Assembly: GCA_025774865.1 (NCBI GenBank)
Contig: JALGZO010000647.1
Coordinates: forward strand, 1-6,308
Direction of reading: 5' to 3'
Length of the DNA stretch: 6,308 nt
From: a bacterium
GTDB taxonomy: Bacteria > ARS69
A model generated the notes under the pieces. The model did no database searches, was not told where the DNA came from, and was given only the letters and a program-made list of their open reading frames with translations. Shown here one piece after another: positions 1-6,308 of the stretch (within the stretch, counting starts at the first letter, position 1; the number at the start of each line of letters is the position of its first letter). The position numbers and the translations under genes are program-made.

Positions 1-1
1 C

Positions 2-2470
2 GGCTCGGATGACACCGACGGAATGGGTGCGATCGACAACGTGACGATCACGCTCCCGAGGAGTGGCGGCGGAACGATCCTCATCGAGGACGACTTCGAG
101 TCCGGCGACTTCGCGGGGATCACCACGACCGGCGGCGGATCGGCGACGTGGACGCCCGGCGGCCTCGAGGGCAACACCTTCGAGAGCTGGCACATGCTCT
201 TCGACCCGCTCTATCCGAACGTTGGCAACACCTGCACGTTCTCGGACGACTGGATGTGGTCCGCGAAGGACCAGGCCGGGTTCCCGGCCGGCGGGGTGGC
301 CAACGGATTCCGGATGTACCTGGTGTCTCCGGCGTTTGCGACCGACGGATGGACGGGCGGCGTCGCGCAGTTCACCCAGTACCTCTGCATGCCGGGCAAG
401 AAAGAGGACTACATCAATACGCACGCCCGGTTCTACGACACAGGCACGTCCACGTGGTCGCTCTGGAACGACTTCGACGGGTTCATCACCTTCGAAGGTT
501 GCGAGTTCTGGAACGTCAACGATGCCGAAAACCTGACGCCGTACTTGGGCGCGGCGGTGGAGTCGCTCCAGGTCGCCTGGGAGGCGCTTGATGTCTCCCG
601 CGAGGGCGACAACTCCTGGGGCAAGCACGGAAGCGTGCAGTACTTCGTCGACAACGTCTCCTTCGGAAGCTTCGACGGAACGGCCTCGGTGTTCACGGCT
701 CGTGTGATCGACATCTACGCCGACACGTTCTCGCGCGTGGATCCCTCGCACACTCCGTTCCTCGGGAATTCTTCTCAGGGATTGTGGCCGACGACGGAAT
801 TCACTCCGGACGATTCACTCACCGTCGCGATCACGGACATCGACGGGCTGAGCGATGCGGTGACCACCCCGGCGAACGTGTCTATCTGGTTCCGGCACGA
901 CAGCGCCACCGGTCCGACGGTCGCGGACCAGACCTGGACAAGCTGGGCGTCCAAGCCCATGGACCTTTCGATTCCCGACCAGTTCAACCCCGGTTGGGGC
1001 GACTACCGGATGGTCTTCGGTCAAGACGATGGCGGCCCAGAGGACGGCACGGGTGCGGCCGATGGCTTCATCTGGCTTCCCGGAACCACCGTCCAGTACT
1101 ACGTGGAGGTCGAGGACGACGCGAACAACTTCGCTGTCTGGCCGGCGACCGCGGATGATGCTCCTCCGGTCTACTTCGAGTGGTCCGTCCTTCCGTTCTT
1201 CGTGAAGACCGATGGGACCAAGGGACCGTTCGACGGTACGGGTACGGCGGCCGTTCACCTCCTTCTCGTCGACGATTTCACGCGGAACCTCCTGGATTTC
1301 GAGCGTTCCACGGGATACGTGGCGACGGGTGGTGCCGGCAACGGCAACTTCACCGATCCCGTGTTCGATCAGCCGGAAGACATGGTCGAGCGTGCGCTCG
1401 CCATGCTCTATGGCGGACACGAGGGGACGCTGCCGGACGGTACGTTCGATCCGGATCTGTACGATCCGCACTGGGACAAGTACGACGGCTCGAGCGTCCA
1501 AACGGAGCCGCGGGGGAGAGCCTCCGGTGCAGATATCGGCGCCTACGGGGATGACCTCGGAAACCCGCGCTACGACGCCATCATCTGGTTGCACGGGACG
1601 TTCGACCTGTATTCGTACGCGGACACTTCCCGGCTCGAGCTTCAGAACTACCTCGATCGTGGCGGGAAGCTCCTGTCCATGGGCGACGACGTGGCGTTCC
1701 ACCTGGATGCTCAGGGGAACAACGCCGACTCCACCATCGGGTTCATCCAGAACTACCTGGGTTGTGATCTGAACTCGTCGGCTGACGACGAGACGGATGA
1801 TCGGACCCTGAGCTCGGTGGGAGTGGGCGGCACGTACATGGACGGCATCAACCTCGGACTCTACGGGGAGTGCCCGACCCGTCGCTCGTTCGACCGGGGG
1901 CAGCTTTCCAACCCCGCCGGCGGCACCAACGTGGTCCTGATGACCTACGAGGGTGGCAGCAGCAACGACAACGGAACGGCATCGGTGATCGCTTGCCGAC
2001 GGAACGCCATGCCGCAGGGTGTCGTGGTCCATTCGGGCTACGACATCTCGGCGTACCTGAGCGACGACGCCCGGGCGTGCTACATGGACGCCGTGTTCAC
2101 GGCGCCGATCGCGAGCTTCGGATTCGGCCTGCCCGCCACCTCCTACGGCAACTGCACCAAGTCCGGTGTGGATGCTCCGGTGCTGGGACGGTTCGGATAC
2201 GATCTCGCTCGCGCAACGCCGAACCCGTTCCATACCACGACGTCCATCAAGTTCAGCGTTCCGAGTCGGACGCACGTCTCGATCGAGGTCTACAACATCC
2301 TCGGCCAGAAGGTGCGCACGCTCGTGAACGAGGATCTGGACGCGAACTCGTACGTCCGCGACTGGGACGGCCGTTCCGACAACGGAGCGAAAGTCTCCAG
2401 CGGGATCTACTTCTACAAGATGGTCGCCGACAACTTCAGCAAGACCCAGAAGACGGTTCTGCTGAAGTAA
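2..2470 (+). CDS. Large secreted multidomain protein with C-terminal T9SS/FlgD-like sorting domain (5' truncated)
   Basis: The reading frame is open from base 2, so the ATG at 23 is probably internal and the true start lies left of the window. The piece at 2-60 ends in an IDNVTI strand, like the end of a jelly-roll domain. A second such domain seems to run from DDFESGDF (89-112) to YFVDNVSF (641-664). Next come Ig-like or linker beta segments with PGTTVQYYVEVED (about 1079-1117). A Rossmann/glutamine-amidotransferase-like alpha/beta region follows (about 1247-2110), with LLLVDD, YDAIIWLHG (1571-1597) and LQNYLDRGGKLLSMGDD (1640-1690). The last ~85 residues (about 2201-2467) match the T9SS type A / FlgD Ig-like pattern: NPF at 2222-2230, then YNILGQKVRTL, WDGRSDNG, SSGIYFYKM and a terminal VLLK. 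This family style implies export across the outer membrane and surface attachment or release. Substrate and function are unknown. I see no catalytic motif; the amidotransferase-like elbow has no cysteine. An intrinsic terminator follows the TAA stop. Confidence 0.85.
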   Translation, partial: GSDDTDGMGAIDNVTITLPRSGGGTILIEDDFESGDFAGITTTGGGSATWTPGGLEGNTFESWHMLFDPLYPNVGNTCTFSDDWMWSAKDQAGFPAGGVANGFRMYLVSPAFATDGWTGGVAQFTQYLCMPGKKEDYINTHARFYDTGTSTWSLWNDFDGFITFEGCEFWNVNDAENLTPYLGAAVESLQVAWEALDVSREGDNSWGKHGSVQYFVDNVSFGSFDGTASVFTARVIDIYADTFSRVDPSHTPFLGNSSQGLWPTTEFTPDDSLTVAITDIDGLSDAVTTPANVSIWFRHDSATGPTVADQTWTSWASKPMDLSIPDQFNPGWGDYRMVFGQDDGGPEDGTGAADGFIWLPGTTVQYYVEVEDDANNFAVWPATADDAPPVYFEWSVLPFFVKTDGTKGPFDGTGTAAVHLLLVDDFTRNLLDFERSTGYVATGGAGNGNFTDPVFDQPEDMVERALAMLYGGHEGTLPDGTFDPDLYDPHWDKYDGSSVQTEPRGRASGADIGAYGDDLGNPRYDAIIWLHGTFDLYSYADTSRLELQNYLDRGGKLLSMGDDVAFHLDAQGNNADSTIGFIQNYLGCDLNSSADDETDDRTLSSVGVGGTYMDGINLGLYGECPTRRSFDRGQLSNPAGGTNVVLMTYEGGSSNDNGTASVIACRRNAMPQGVVVHSGYDISAYLSDDARACYMDAVFTAPIASFGFGLPATSYGNCTKSGVDAPVLGRFGYDLARATPNPFHTTTSIKFSVPSRTHVSIEVYNILGQKVRTLVNEDLDANSYVRDWDGRSDNGAKVSSGIYFYKMVADNFSKTQKTVLLK

Positions 2471-2479
2471 CCACCGGTA

Positions 2480-2495
2480 TCGACCATCGGGTCGA
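2480..2495 (+). other. Small hairpin between stop codon and terminator
   Basis: TCGACC (2480-2485) and GGTCGA (2490-2495) are perfect inverted repeats around a four-base ATCG loop. The 6-bp stem ends three bases before the terminator stem. It could stabilise the 3' end of the upstream mRNA or be chance; it has no T-tract of its own. Confidence 0.4.
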
Positions 2496-2498
2496 AGC

Positions 2499-2532
2499 GG
2501 GGCCGGTCCTTCGGGACCGGCCCCTTTTTCTT
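2499..2532 (+). terminator. Rho-independent terminator with UUCG tetraloop
   Basis: A perfect 11-bp stem pairs GGGGCCGGTCC (2499-2509) with GGACCGGCCCC (2514-2524). The loop TTCG (2510-2513) is closed by a C-G pair, giving the very stable cUUCGg tetraloop. Five T's and then CTT follow directly (2525-2532). It lies 28 bases past the TAA of the secreted-protein gene, so it ends that transcript and separates it from the phosphatase gene. Confidence 0.95.
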
Positions 2533-2556
2533 GGCGCCGACGATCCCGGATCGTTG

Positions 2557-2565
2557 TGCTACCGT
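2557..2565 (+). promoter_or_regulatory. Putative extended -10 promoter element of the phosphatase gene
   Basis: TGC-TACCGT fits an extended -10 (TGn followed by TAnnnT). The last base of the box is seven bases from the A of the ATG at 2573, so transcription would be expected to start at or next to the start codon. No convincing -35 box is found at 16-18 bases upstream; TTGGCG at 2531-2536 is too far (23-base spacer). The hexamer is only a partial match to TATAAT, so this is tentative. Confidence 0.4.
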
Positions 2566-2572
2566 CCGCGCC

Positions 2573-3358
2573 ATGGACGAGCGGCAGCTCCTCGAGGAGG
2601 CGGTTCGGATCGCCCGGGACGCCGGCGAGCTCTTGAAGGAGCACCGGACGCGGCCGGTGGAGGTTCGCCACAAGGGCGCGGTCGATCTCGTGACGCAGGC
2701 CGACCAGGCCTCGGAGGATTTGATCCTCTCGTCCATCCGGCGTCGATTCCCGGATCACGGGATCCTGGCGGAGGAGAGCGGTGACGCCGCTCGGGGGGAG
2801 CGCGGCGGCTACCAGTGGGTCGTCGATCCCCTCGACGGGACCACGAATTTCGCGCACGGGCTCCCGATCTGGAGCGTCTCGATCGGGATCCTCCGGGGCG
2901 GGGAGCCTCGCTGTGCCGTGGTGCTCGATCCGACTCGCGACGAGTGCTTCACGGCCCTCCGGGGGGCCGGGGCCCGCTGCAACGGGGAGCCGATCCGGGT
3001 CTCGGCGACGGAGGACCTGGAACAAGCGCTTCTCGTCACGGGTTTCCCCTACGACATCCGTACGAGCCCCGAGAACAACCTCGATTACTTCGAGAGATTC
3101 ATGAAGAGGTCACGGGCGGTCCGGCGGCTGGGGAGCGCCGCGATCGATCTGGCCTACGTCGCGTGCGGCCGATTCGACGGCTTCTGGGAGCTGAAGCTGG
3201 CCCCCTGGGATGTGGCCGCGGGCTGGCTTCTCGTCGAGGAGGCGGGCGGGGAAGTGACCCGGTTCGGCGGGGAGGCGTTCGAGCTGCACGCCCGCGACAT
3301 CGTGGCCGGCGGCGGCCGAATCGCGGCTTCGATCCGAGAGGTCCTGAGGGGCGCCTGA
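2573..3358 (+). CDS. suhB: Inositol monophosphatase family protein (SuhB-like)
   Basis: This 261-residue protein is full length for the family. It belongs to the Mg2+-dependent, Li+-sensitive phosphatases that hydrolyse inositol-1-phosphate and related sugar or nucleotide phosphates in the cytoplasm. The metal-binding motifs are intact: AEES at 66-69 (E67 ligand), WVVDPLDGTTNF at 82-93 (D85, D88, T90) and APWDVAAG at 210-217 (D213). The stretch VTGFPY (155-160) and RRLGSAAIDLAYVACGRFDGFWE (184-206, in two parts RRLGSAAIDLAYV and ACGRFDGFWE) follow the E. coli SuhB layout closely. A TTG at 2531 would add 14 residues but lies inside the terminator T-tract, and homologues begin near the ATG, so I chose 2573. 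No Shine-Dalgarno sequence precedes that ATG. The exact substrate is not decided by sequence: histidinol phosphatase, as in some family members, is an alternative. The symbol is at family level only. Confidence 0.92.
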   Translation: MDERQLLEEAVRIARDAGELLKEHRTRPVEVRHKGAVDLVTQADQASEDLILSSIRRRFPDHGILAEESGDAARGERGGYQWVVDPLDGTTNFAHGLPIWSVSIGILRGGEPRCAVVLDPTRDECFTALRGAGARCNGEPIRVSATEDLEQALLVTGFPYDIRTSPENNLDYFERFMKRSRAVRRLGSAAIDLAYVACGRFDGFWELKLAPWDVAAGWLLVEEAGGEVTRFGGEAFELHARDIVAGGGRIAASIREVLRGA

Positions 3359-3378
3359 GGGCCTGGAGAGGGGGTGCG

Positions 3379-3408
3379 TTGACGATCGCCGTTGCACGTT
3401 GCTAGATT
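3379..3408 (+). promoter_or_regulatory. Putative sigma70-type promoter for the peptidase-propeller-barrel gene
   Basis: TTGACG (3379-3384) matches the -35 consensus at five of six bases. An 18-base spacer leads to TAGATT (3403-3408), which matches the -10 consensus TATAAT at four of six and has TGC in front of it, an extended -10. Predicted transcription start is near 3415, leaving a leader of about 68 bases before the ATG at 3483. The leader shows no recognisable riboswitch or strong hairpin. Confidence 0.6.
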
Positions 3409-3473
3409 TGTTCTGGGGTCGTCACAAAGCGGTGCGGCGATCCGCAGTTCTGAGTAGGCCCCACGCCACCCTC

Positions 3474-3479
3474 AAGGGA
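3474..3479 (+). promoter_or_regulatory. Weak, close ribosome binding site
   Basis: AAGGGA lies three bases before the ATG at 3483 (AAGG with a 5-base gap). It is an imperfect Shine-Dalgarno match but supports 3483 as the start, together with the signal peptide that begins there. An in-frame GTG at 3432 would place 17 residues before that signal peptide and is less likely. Confidence 0.45.
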
Positions 3480-3482
3480 ATC

Positions 3483-6308
3483 ATGTCGAGACGCTTCCAG
3501 GCCGTTCGGCTCACTATTCTGCTGCTTCCGGCTCTGCTCGCGTCGTCGGCGCCCGCCCAATTCGGCAAGAACAAGGTCCAGTACAAGAGCTTCGAATGGC
3601 ATACGATCCAGACGGACCACTTCGACATCTACTACTACGAGGGCGAGGAGGAATCGGCCTTCCATGCGGCTCGGATGGCCGAGCGGGGGTATCGTCGGCT
3701 CTCCACGATCCTGAACCATGAGATCCCCGAACGCGTCCCCGTCATCGTCTACGCGTCCCACACCGACTTCCAGCAGACCAACATCTCCCCGGGGCTCATT
3801 CCCGAGGGGGTCGGCGGAATCACCGAGTACTCGAAGCGGCGGGTCTTCCTGCCCTTTACGGGCTCCTACGGCGAGTTCGACCACGTTCTCACGCACGAGC
3901 TCGTCCACGCCTTCCAGGTGGACATCCTGTTCGGGGTCACCGTGGACACCAACCCCTTCTCGTTCCAGCCGCCGCTCTGGTTCATGGAGGGGATGGCCGA
4001 GTACCTGTCCATCGGCGGCGTCGATCCCAATACGGAGATGTGGCTCCGCTGGTCGGCGCTGGAAGGGCAGCTGGTGCCCCTGCACTACATGTCGCGGATT
4101 TACGACATCCGGGTCTACCGGATCGGGCAGGCCGTTTTCGCCTTCCTCGGCGAGATGTACGGCGACGAGAAGATCGGCGAGCTCCTCCGCAAGACCGTCG
4201 CGCTCCGGTCGCTGAACCTCGCGTTCGAGCGGACGCTCGGCATGGACCTGGAGACTCTGGACGAGGAGTGGGAGGACTACGTCCGTCGGAAGTACTACCC
4301 GCAGATCGTCCACTTGAATCGGCCGGAACGCCACGGCCGCCGGCTTCTCAAGAAGAAGGGCTTCAACGGGATCCACCTCGCGCCGGCCCTGTCGCCGGAC
4401 GGCAGCCGCGTCGTCTACATCCGGGACGCACGCTTCTCGAAGGACATCGTCATGGCGTCGGCCATCGACGGGAAGATCCTGGGCAAGCTCGTCGAGGGAG
4501 AACGCTCCGGGGACTTCGAGTCGCTGCGCTACTTCTACACGTCGATCGGCTGGTCACCCGACGGAACCAGGATCGCCTTCCCGTCCAAGAAGGGCGGGGA
4601 GGACGTGCTCAACGTCCTGGATGTGGAGAAGCGGAAGGTCCTTCAGACGCTGGGCTTCGATTTCGACGCTCTCTACTCGCCCTGCTTCCACCCGAACGGG
4701 CGCCAGATCGTGTTTTCGGGGATCCGCGGGGGGAAGTCGGACTTGTTCCTGCTTGAGCTGCAGACTGGCGAGCTCACCCAGGTCACGGACGACCCGCACC
4801 TGGCGCGGGACCCCCAGTGGTCTCCAGACGGGCGGCGAATCGCGTTCGTCACCGATCGCGGTCCCGACACGGATCTCGAGAACCTCATCTTCGGGAAACC
4901 GAAGATCGCGCTGCTGGACGTTGAGACGGGAGCAATCACACTGCTGCCGGGGCAGGTGGGGAAGAACATCACCCCGCAGTGGGGCCCCGACGGCGACCAC
5001 ATCGCATTCGTGTCCGACCGCGACGGTATCTCGAACCTCTACGTTCAGAATCTGAACAACCGCCGCCTCTATCGCTTGACGAACCTCATCACGGGAGTGA
5101 CGGGGATCATCGAGTCGAGCCCACCCTTCTCGTGGGCCCGCGACGGTTCCCGACTCGTGTTCACGACCTTCATGGGAGACGGCTGGGAGCTCTACGAGAT
5201 CGACGACCCGCTCTCCAAGATGGTCGAGGTGGAGATGCCGGAGCCGATCGAGCAGATTGCGCAACGAGAGCGCGAGACGCTGGCGCCGTGGAGTCTCCCG
5301 GACCGGACGAGCGAGGACGTGATCCTCGCCACGAACGGCTCTGGTCAGGGCCACGCCACGACCGCCACGAACGGGTCACCGCTCGATTCGTCGGCGGAAG
5401 AGAAACCGACCCGGATCGCGGATCTCCTGGCGCCGTCGTCGCCGTCACTCACGATTGCGGGTCCGGGTCCGCTGGACCCGACCCCGTCGGTATCGGGGGA
5501 GGCGGACGGCGCGCCTTTCGCCCCGGAGCAGACCCAGCTGACTCTCTCTCAGGTCATGGCGGAGACCACGTACGATCTTCCCGAACGGGCGAGTCTGGAG
5601 TCGCAACCCTACCGGCTGAAGTGGGCGCCGGATTTCATCGGGGCGGCCCCGTTCTTCGCGTCCAACGTCGGATTCGCGGGTTCGGCTCAGATCGCGATTT
5701 CGGACATCCTGTCGAACCACGTCATCCACATCGGGGCGTCCGTCTACGGCTCGCTCTCGGACGCCGACCTCTTCTTGGGGTACACGAATCTCAAGCACCG
5801 GACGAACTGGGGAGTCTCCGCCTTCCAGTTCCGAAACGACTTCGGCATCTTCGCTGCTCAGGACCGCATCGGGTACCAGAGTCAGATCTACCGCGGCGTT
5901 CAGGGGATCGTGTCCCGTCCGTTCTCGAAGTTCAGCCGGATCGAACTGGCTGGCTACGGAGTCGCCGTCTCGCGGTCGGTGTTCGAGCAGAGCCACGTCG
6001 CCTTCGGCGCGCCCCAGCAGATCGACGCGGACATGCTGTACTACGCGGGGCCAGAGATCGCGCTCGTGACGGACAACGTGATCTACAGTTACTATGGCCC
6101 GGTGTACGGTCGCCGCGCGCGGATCTCGACCGCCCAAGCCTTCGGTGACGTTCAGTACAACACGACGATCGGGGACTACCGGCAATACTTCCCGCTCGGC
6201 AGCAGCGCCGTGTTCGCGCTCCGGCTCCTCGGCGGCGTGAGCCGGGGGAACACGCCGCAGATCTTCCGCATCGGCGGACCAGAGACGATTCGGGGGTTGA
6301 GCTACGGC
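3483..6308 (+). CDS. Outer-membrane fusion protein: zinc peptidase (MA-like), TolB-like beta-propeller, Omp85-type barrel (3' truncated)
   Basis: The frame is open for 942 codons to the right edge with no stop. Residues 1-25 are a signal peptide: basic MSRRFQAVR, a Leu-rich core, cleavage at APA-QF. Residues about 35-275 look like a peptidase-MA gluzincin domain: HELVH at 138-142 (two zinc-binding His and the catalytic Glu), then WFMEGMAEY with E169 as likely third ligand, then the YRIGQAVFAFL helix (from 212) and LGMDLETLDEEWEDYV (from 252). Six WD40-like/PD40 repeats carry SPDG-type turns at D306, D360, N405, D449, D503 and D554, enough for one six-bladed TolB-like propeller. Residues ~604-697 form a Ser/Thr/Pro/Gly-rich linker. 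The barrel starts near YRLKWAPDFIG (710), passes SDILSNH (740-746) and reaches the Omp85 L6 motif GGPETIRG (931-938). Predicted location: barrel in the outer membrane, other domains in the periplasm or outside. No POTRA domain is visible. Substrate is unknown. Confidence 0.88.
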   Translation, partial: MSRRFQAVRLTILLLPALLASSAPAQFGKNKVQYKSFEWHTIQTDHFDIYYYEGEEESAFHAARMAERGYRRLSTILNHEIPERVPVIVYASHTDFQQTNISPGLIPEGVGGITEYSKRRVFLPFTGSYGEFDHVLTHELVHAFQVDILFGVTVDTNPFSFQPPLWFMEGMAEYLSIGGVDPNTEMWLRWSALEGQLVPLHYMSRIYDIRVYRIGQAVFAFLGEMYGDEKIGELLRKTVALRSLNLAFERTLGMDLETLDEEWEDYVRRKYYPQIVHLNRPERHGRRLLKKKGFNGIHLAPALSPDGSRVVYIRDARFSKDIVMASAIDGKILGKLVEGERSGDFESLRYFYTSIGWSPDGTRIAFPSKKGGEDVLNVLDVEKRKVLQTLGFDFDALYSPCFHPNGRQIVFSGIRGGKSDLFLLELQTGELTQVTDDPHLARDPQWSPDGRRIAFVTDRGPDTDLENLIFGKPKIALLDVETGAITLLPGQVGKNITPQWGPDGDHIAFVSDRDGISNLYVQNLNNRRLYRLTNLITGVTGIIESSPPFSWARDGSRLVFTTFMGDGWELYEIDDPLSKMVEVEMPEPIEQIAQRERETLAPWSLPDRTSEDVILATNGSGQGHATTATNGSPLDSSAEEKPTRIADLLAPSSPSLTIAGPGPLDPTPSVSGEADGAPFAPEQTQLTLSQVMAETTYDLPERASLESQPYRLKWAPDFIGAAPFFASNVGFAGSAQIAISDILSNHVIHIGASVYGSLSDADLFLGYTNLKHRTNWGVSAFQFRNDFGIFAAQDRIGYQSQIYRGVQGIVSRPFSKFSRIELAGYGVAVSRSVFEQSHVAFGAPQQIDADMLYYAGPEIALVTDNVIYSYYGPVYGRRARISTAQAFGDVQYNTTIGDYRQYFPLGSSAVFALRLLGGVSRGNTPQIFRIGGPETIRGLSYG
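5327..5374 (+). repeat. 12-base in-frame direct repeat in the linker coding region
   Basis: CGCCACGAACGG occurs at 5327-5338 and again at 5363-5374, exactly 36 bases apart. In the fusion protein this gives ATNGS at residues 616-620 and 628-632, an imperfect 12-residue period in a low-complexity linker. It looks like a small local duplication in a region under weak constraint. Confidence 0.55.

Noticed and set aside
2531-2572. TTG at 2531 as the start of the phosphatase gene.
   Set aside because: It lies within the T-tract of the terminator and would add 14 residues with no family similarity; the ATG at 2573 gives the usual N-terminus.
815-3025. Minus-strand open frame of 736 codons spanning the end of the first gene, the terminator and most of the phosphatase gene.
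   Set aside because: It runs antisense to two well-supported genes and through an intrinsic terminator. Its product is rich in Arg, Val, Asp and Gly with no recognisable motif. Long antisense frames are expected in GC-rich genes with strong third-position bias.
3391-3407. TTGCACGTTGCTAG considered as a sigma54 (-24/-12) promoter.
   Set aside because: The GG and GC dinucleotides are not at the required 10-base spacing and the first G of the -24 GG is missing; the sigma70-type reading fits better.
3402-4376. Minus-strand open frame of 324 codons opposite the peptidase domain.
   Set aside because: It is antisense to the signal peptide and HEXXH domain and shows no domain pattern of its own.
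4554-5354. Minus-strand open frame of 266 codons opposite the propeller.
   Set aside because: It is a shadow of the PD40 repeats without recognisable motifs or a ribosome binding site.
4979-6148. Plus-strand 389-codon frame overlapping the propeller and barrel.
   Set aside because: It is a shifted frame of the fusion gene with an Arg-rich, motif-free product, while the other frame gives PD40 and Omp85 motifs continuously.
1-6308. CRISPR arrays, tRNA or rRNA genes, insertion sequences, phage or toxin-antitoxin genes.
   Set aside because: No regularly spaced repeats, clover-leaf sequences, transposase motifs or terminal inverted repeats were seen; coding density leaves only two gaps, of about 100 and 124 bases.

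Overview
The window is GC-rich bacterial DNA, with almost every codon ending in G or C, and carries three plus-strand genes read left to right with short gaps. It suggests a Gram-negative bacterium of the Fibrobacterota-Chlorobiota-Bacteroidota (FCB) neighbourhood with high GC, such as Candidatus Eisenbacteria, Latescibacterota or Gemmatimonadota. The evidence is a secreted protein ending in a type IX secretion (T9SS type A / FlgD-like) sorting domain, plus an outer-membrane Omp85-type barrel fused to a TolB-like propeller. The lineage is an inference from domain style, since no rRNA or marker gene is present.

Region by region: (1) 2-2470 is the 3' part of a large multidomain secreted protein, cut by the left edge. 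(2) 2471-2572 holds a small hairpin, a textbook intrinsic terminator with a UUCG loop, and a putative extended -10 box so close to the next ATG that the next transcript may be leaderless. (3) 2573-3358 encodes a complete inositol-monophosphatase (SuhB-like) enzyme. (4) 3359-3482 is a spacer with a good -35/-10 promoter candidate, a roughly 68-nt leader and a weak ribosome binding site; I see no intrinsic terminator in it. (5) 3483-6308 is an open frame of 942 codons running off the right edge. It encodes a lipid-free secreted precursor with an HEXXH zinc-peptidase domain, a six-repeat TolB-like beta-propeller, a Ser/Thr/Pro-rich linker and the first part of an Omp85 barrel up to its L6 motif.

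The genes do not look like one operon: the terminator isolates the first from the second, and the second and third each have their own promoter candidate. The first and third are both cell-envelope proteins (exported surface protein; outer-membrane barrel with periplasmic domains), while the middle one is a cytoplasmic housekeeping phosphatase. The most interesting object is the peptidase-propeller-Omp85 fusion, an architecture I recall from uncharacterised proteins of related phyla but for which I know no experimentally established function.
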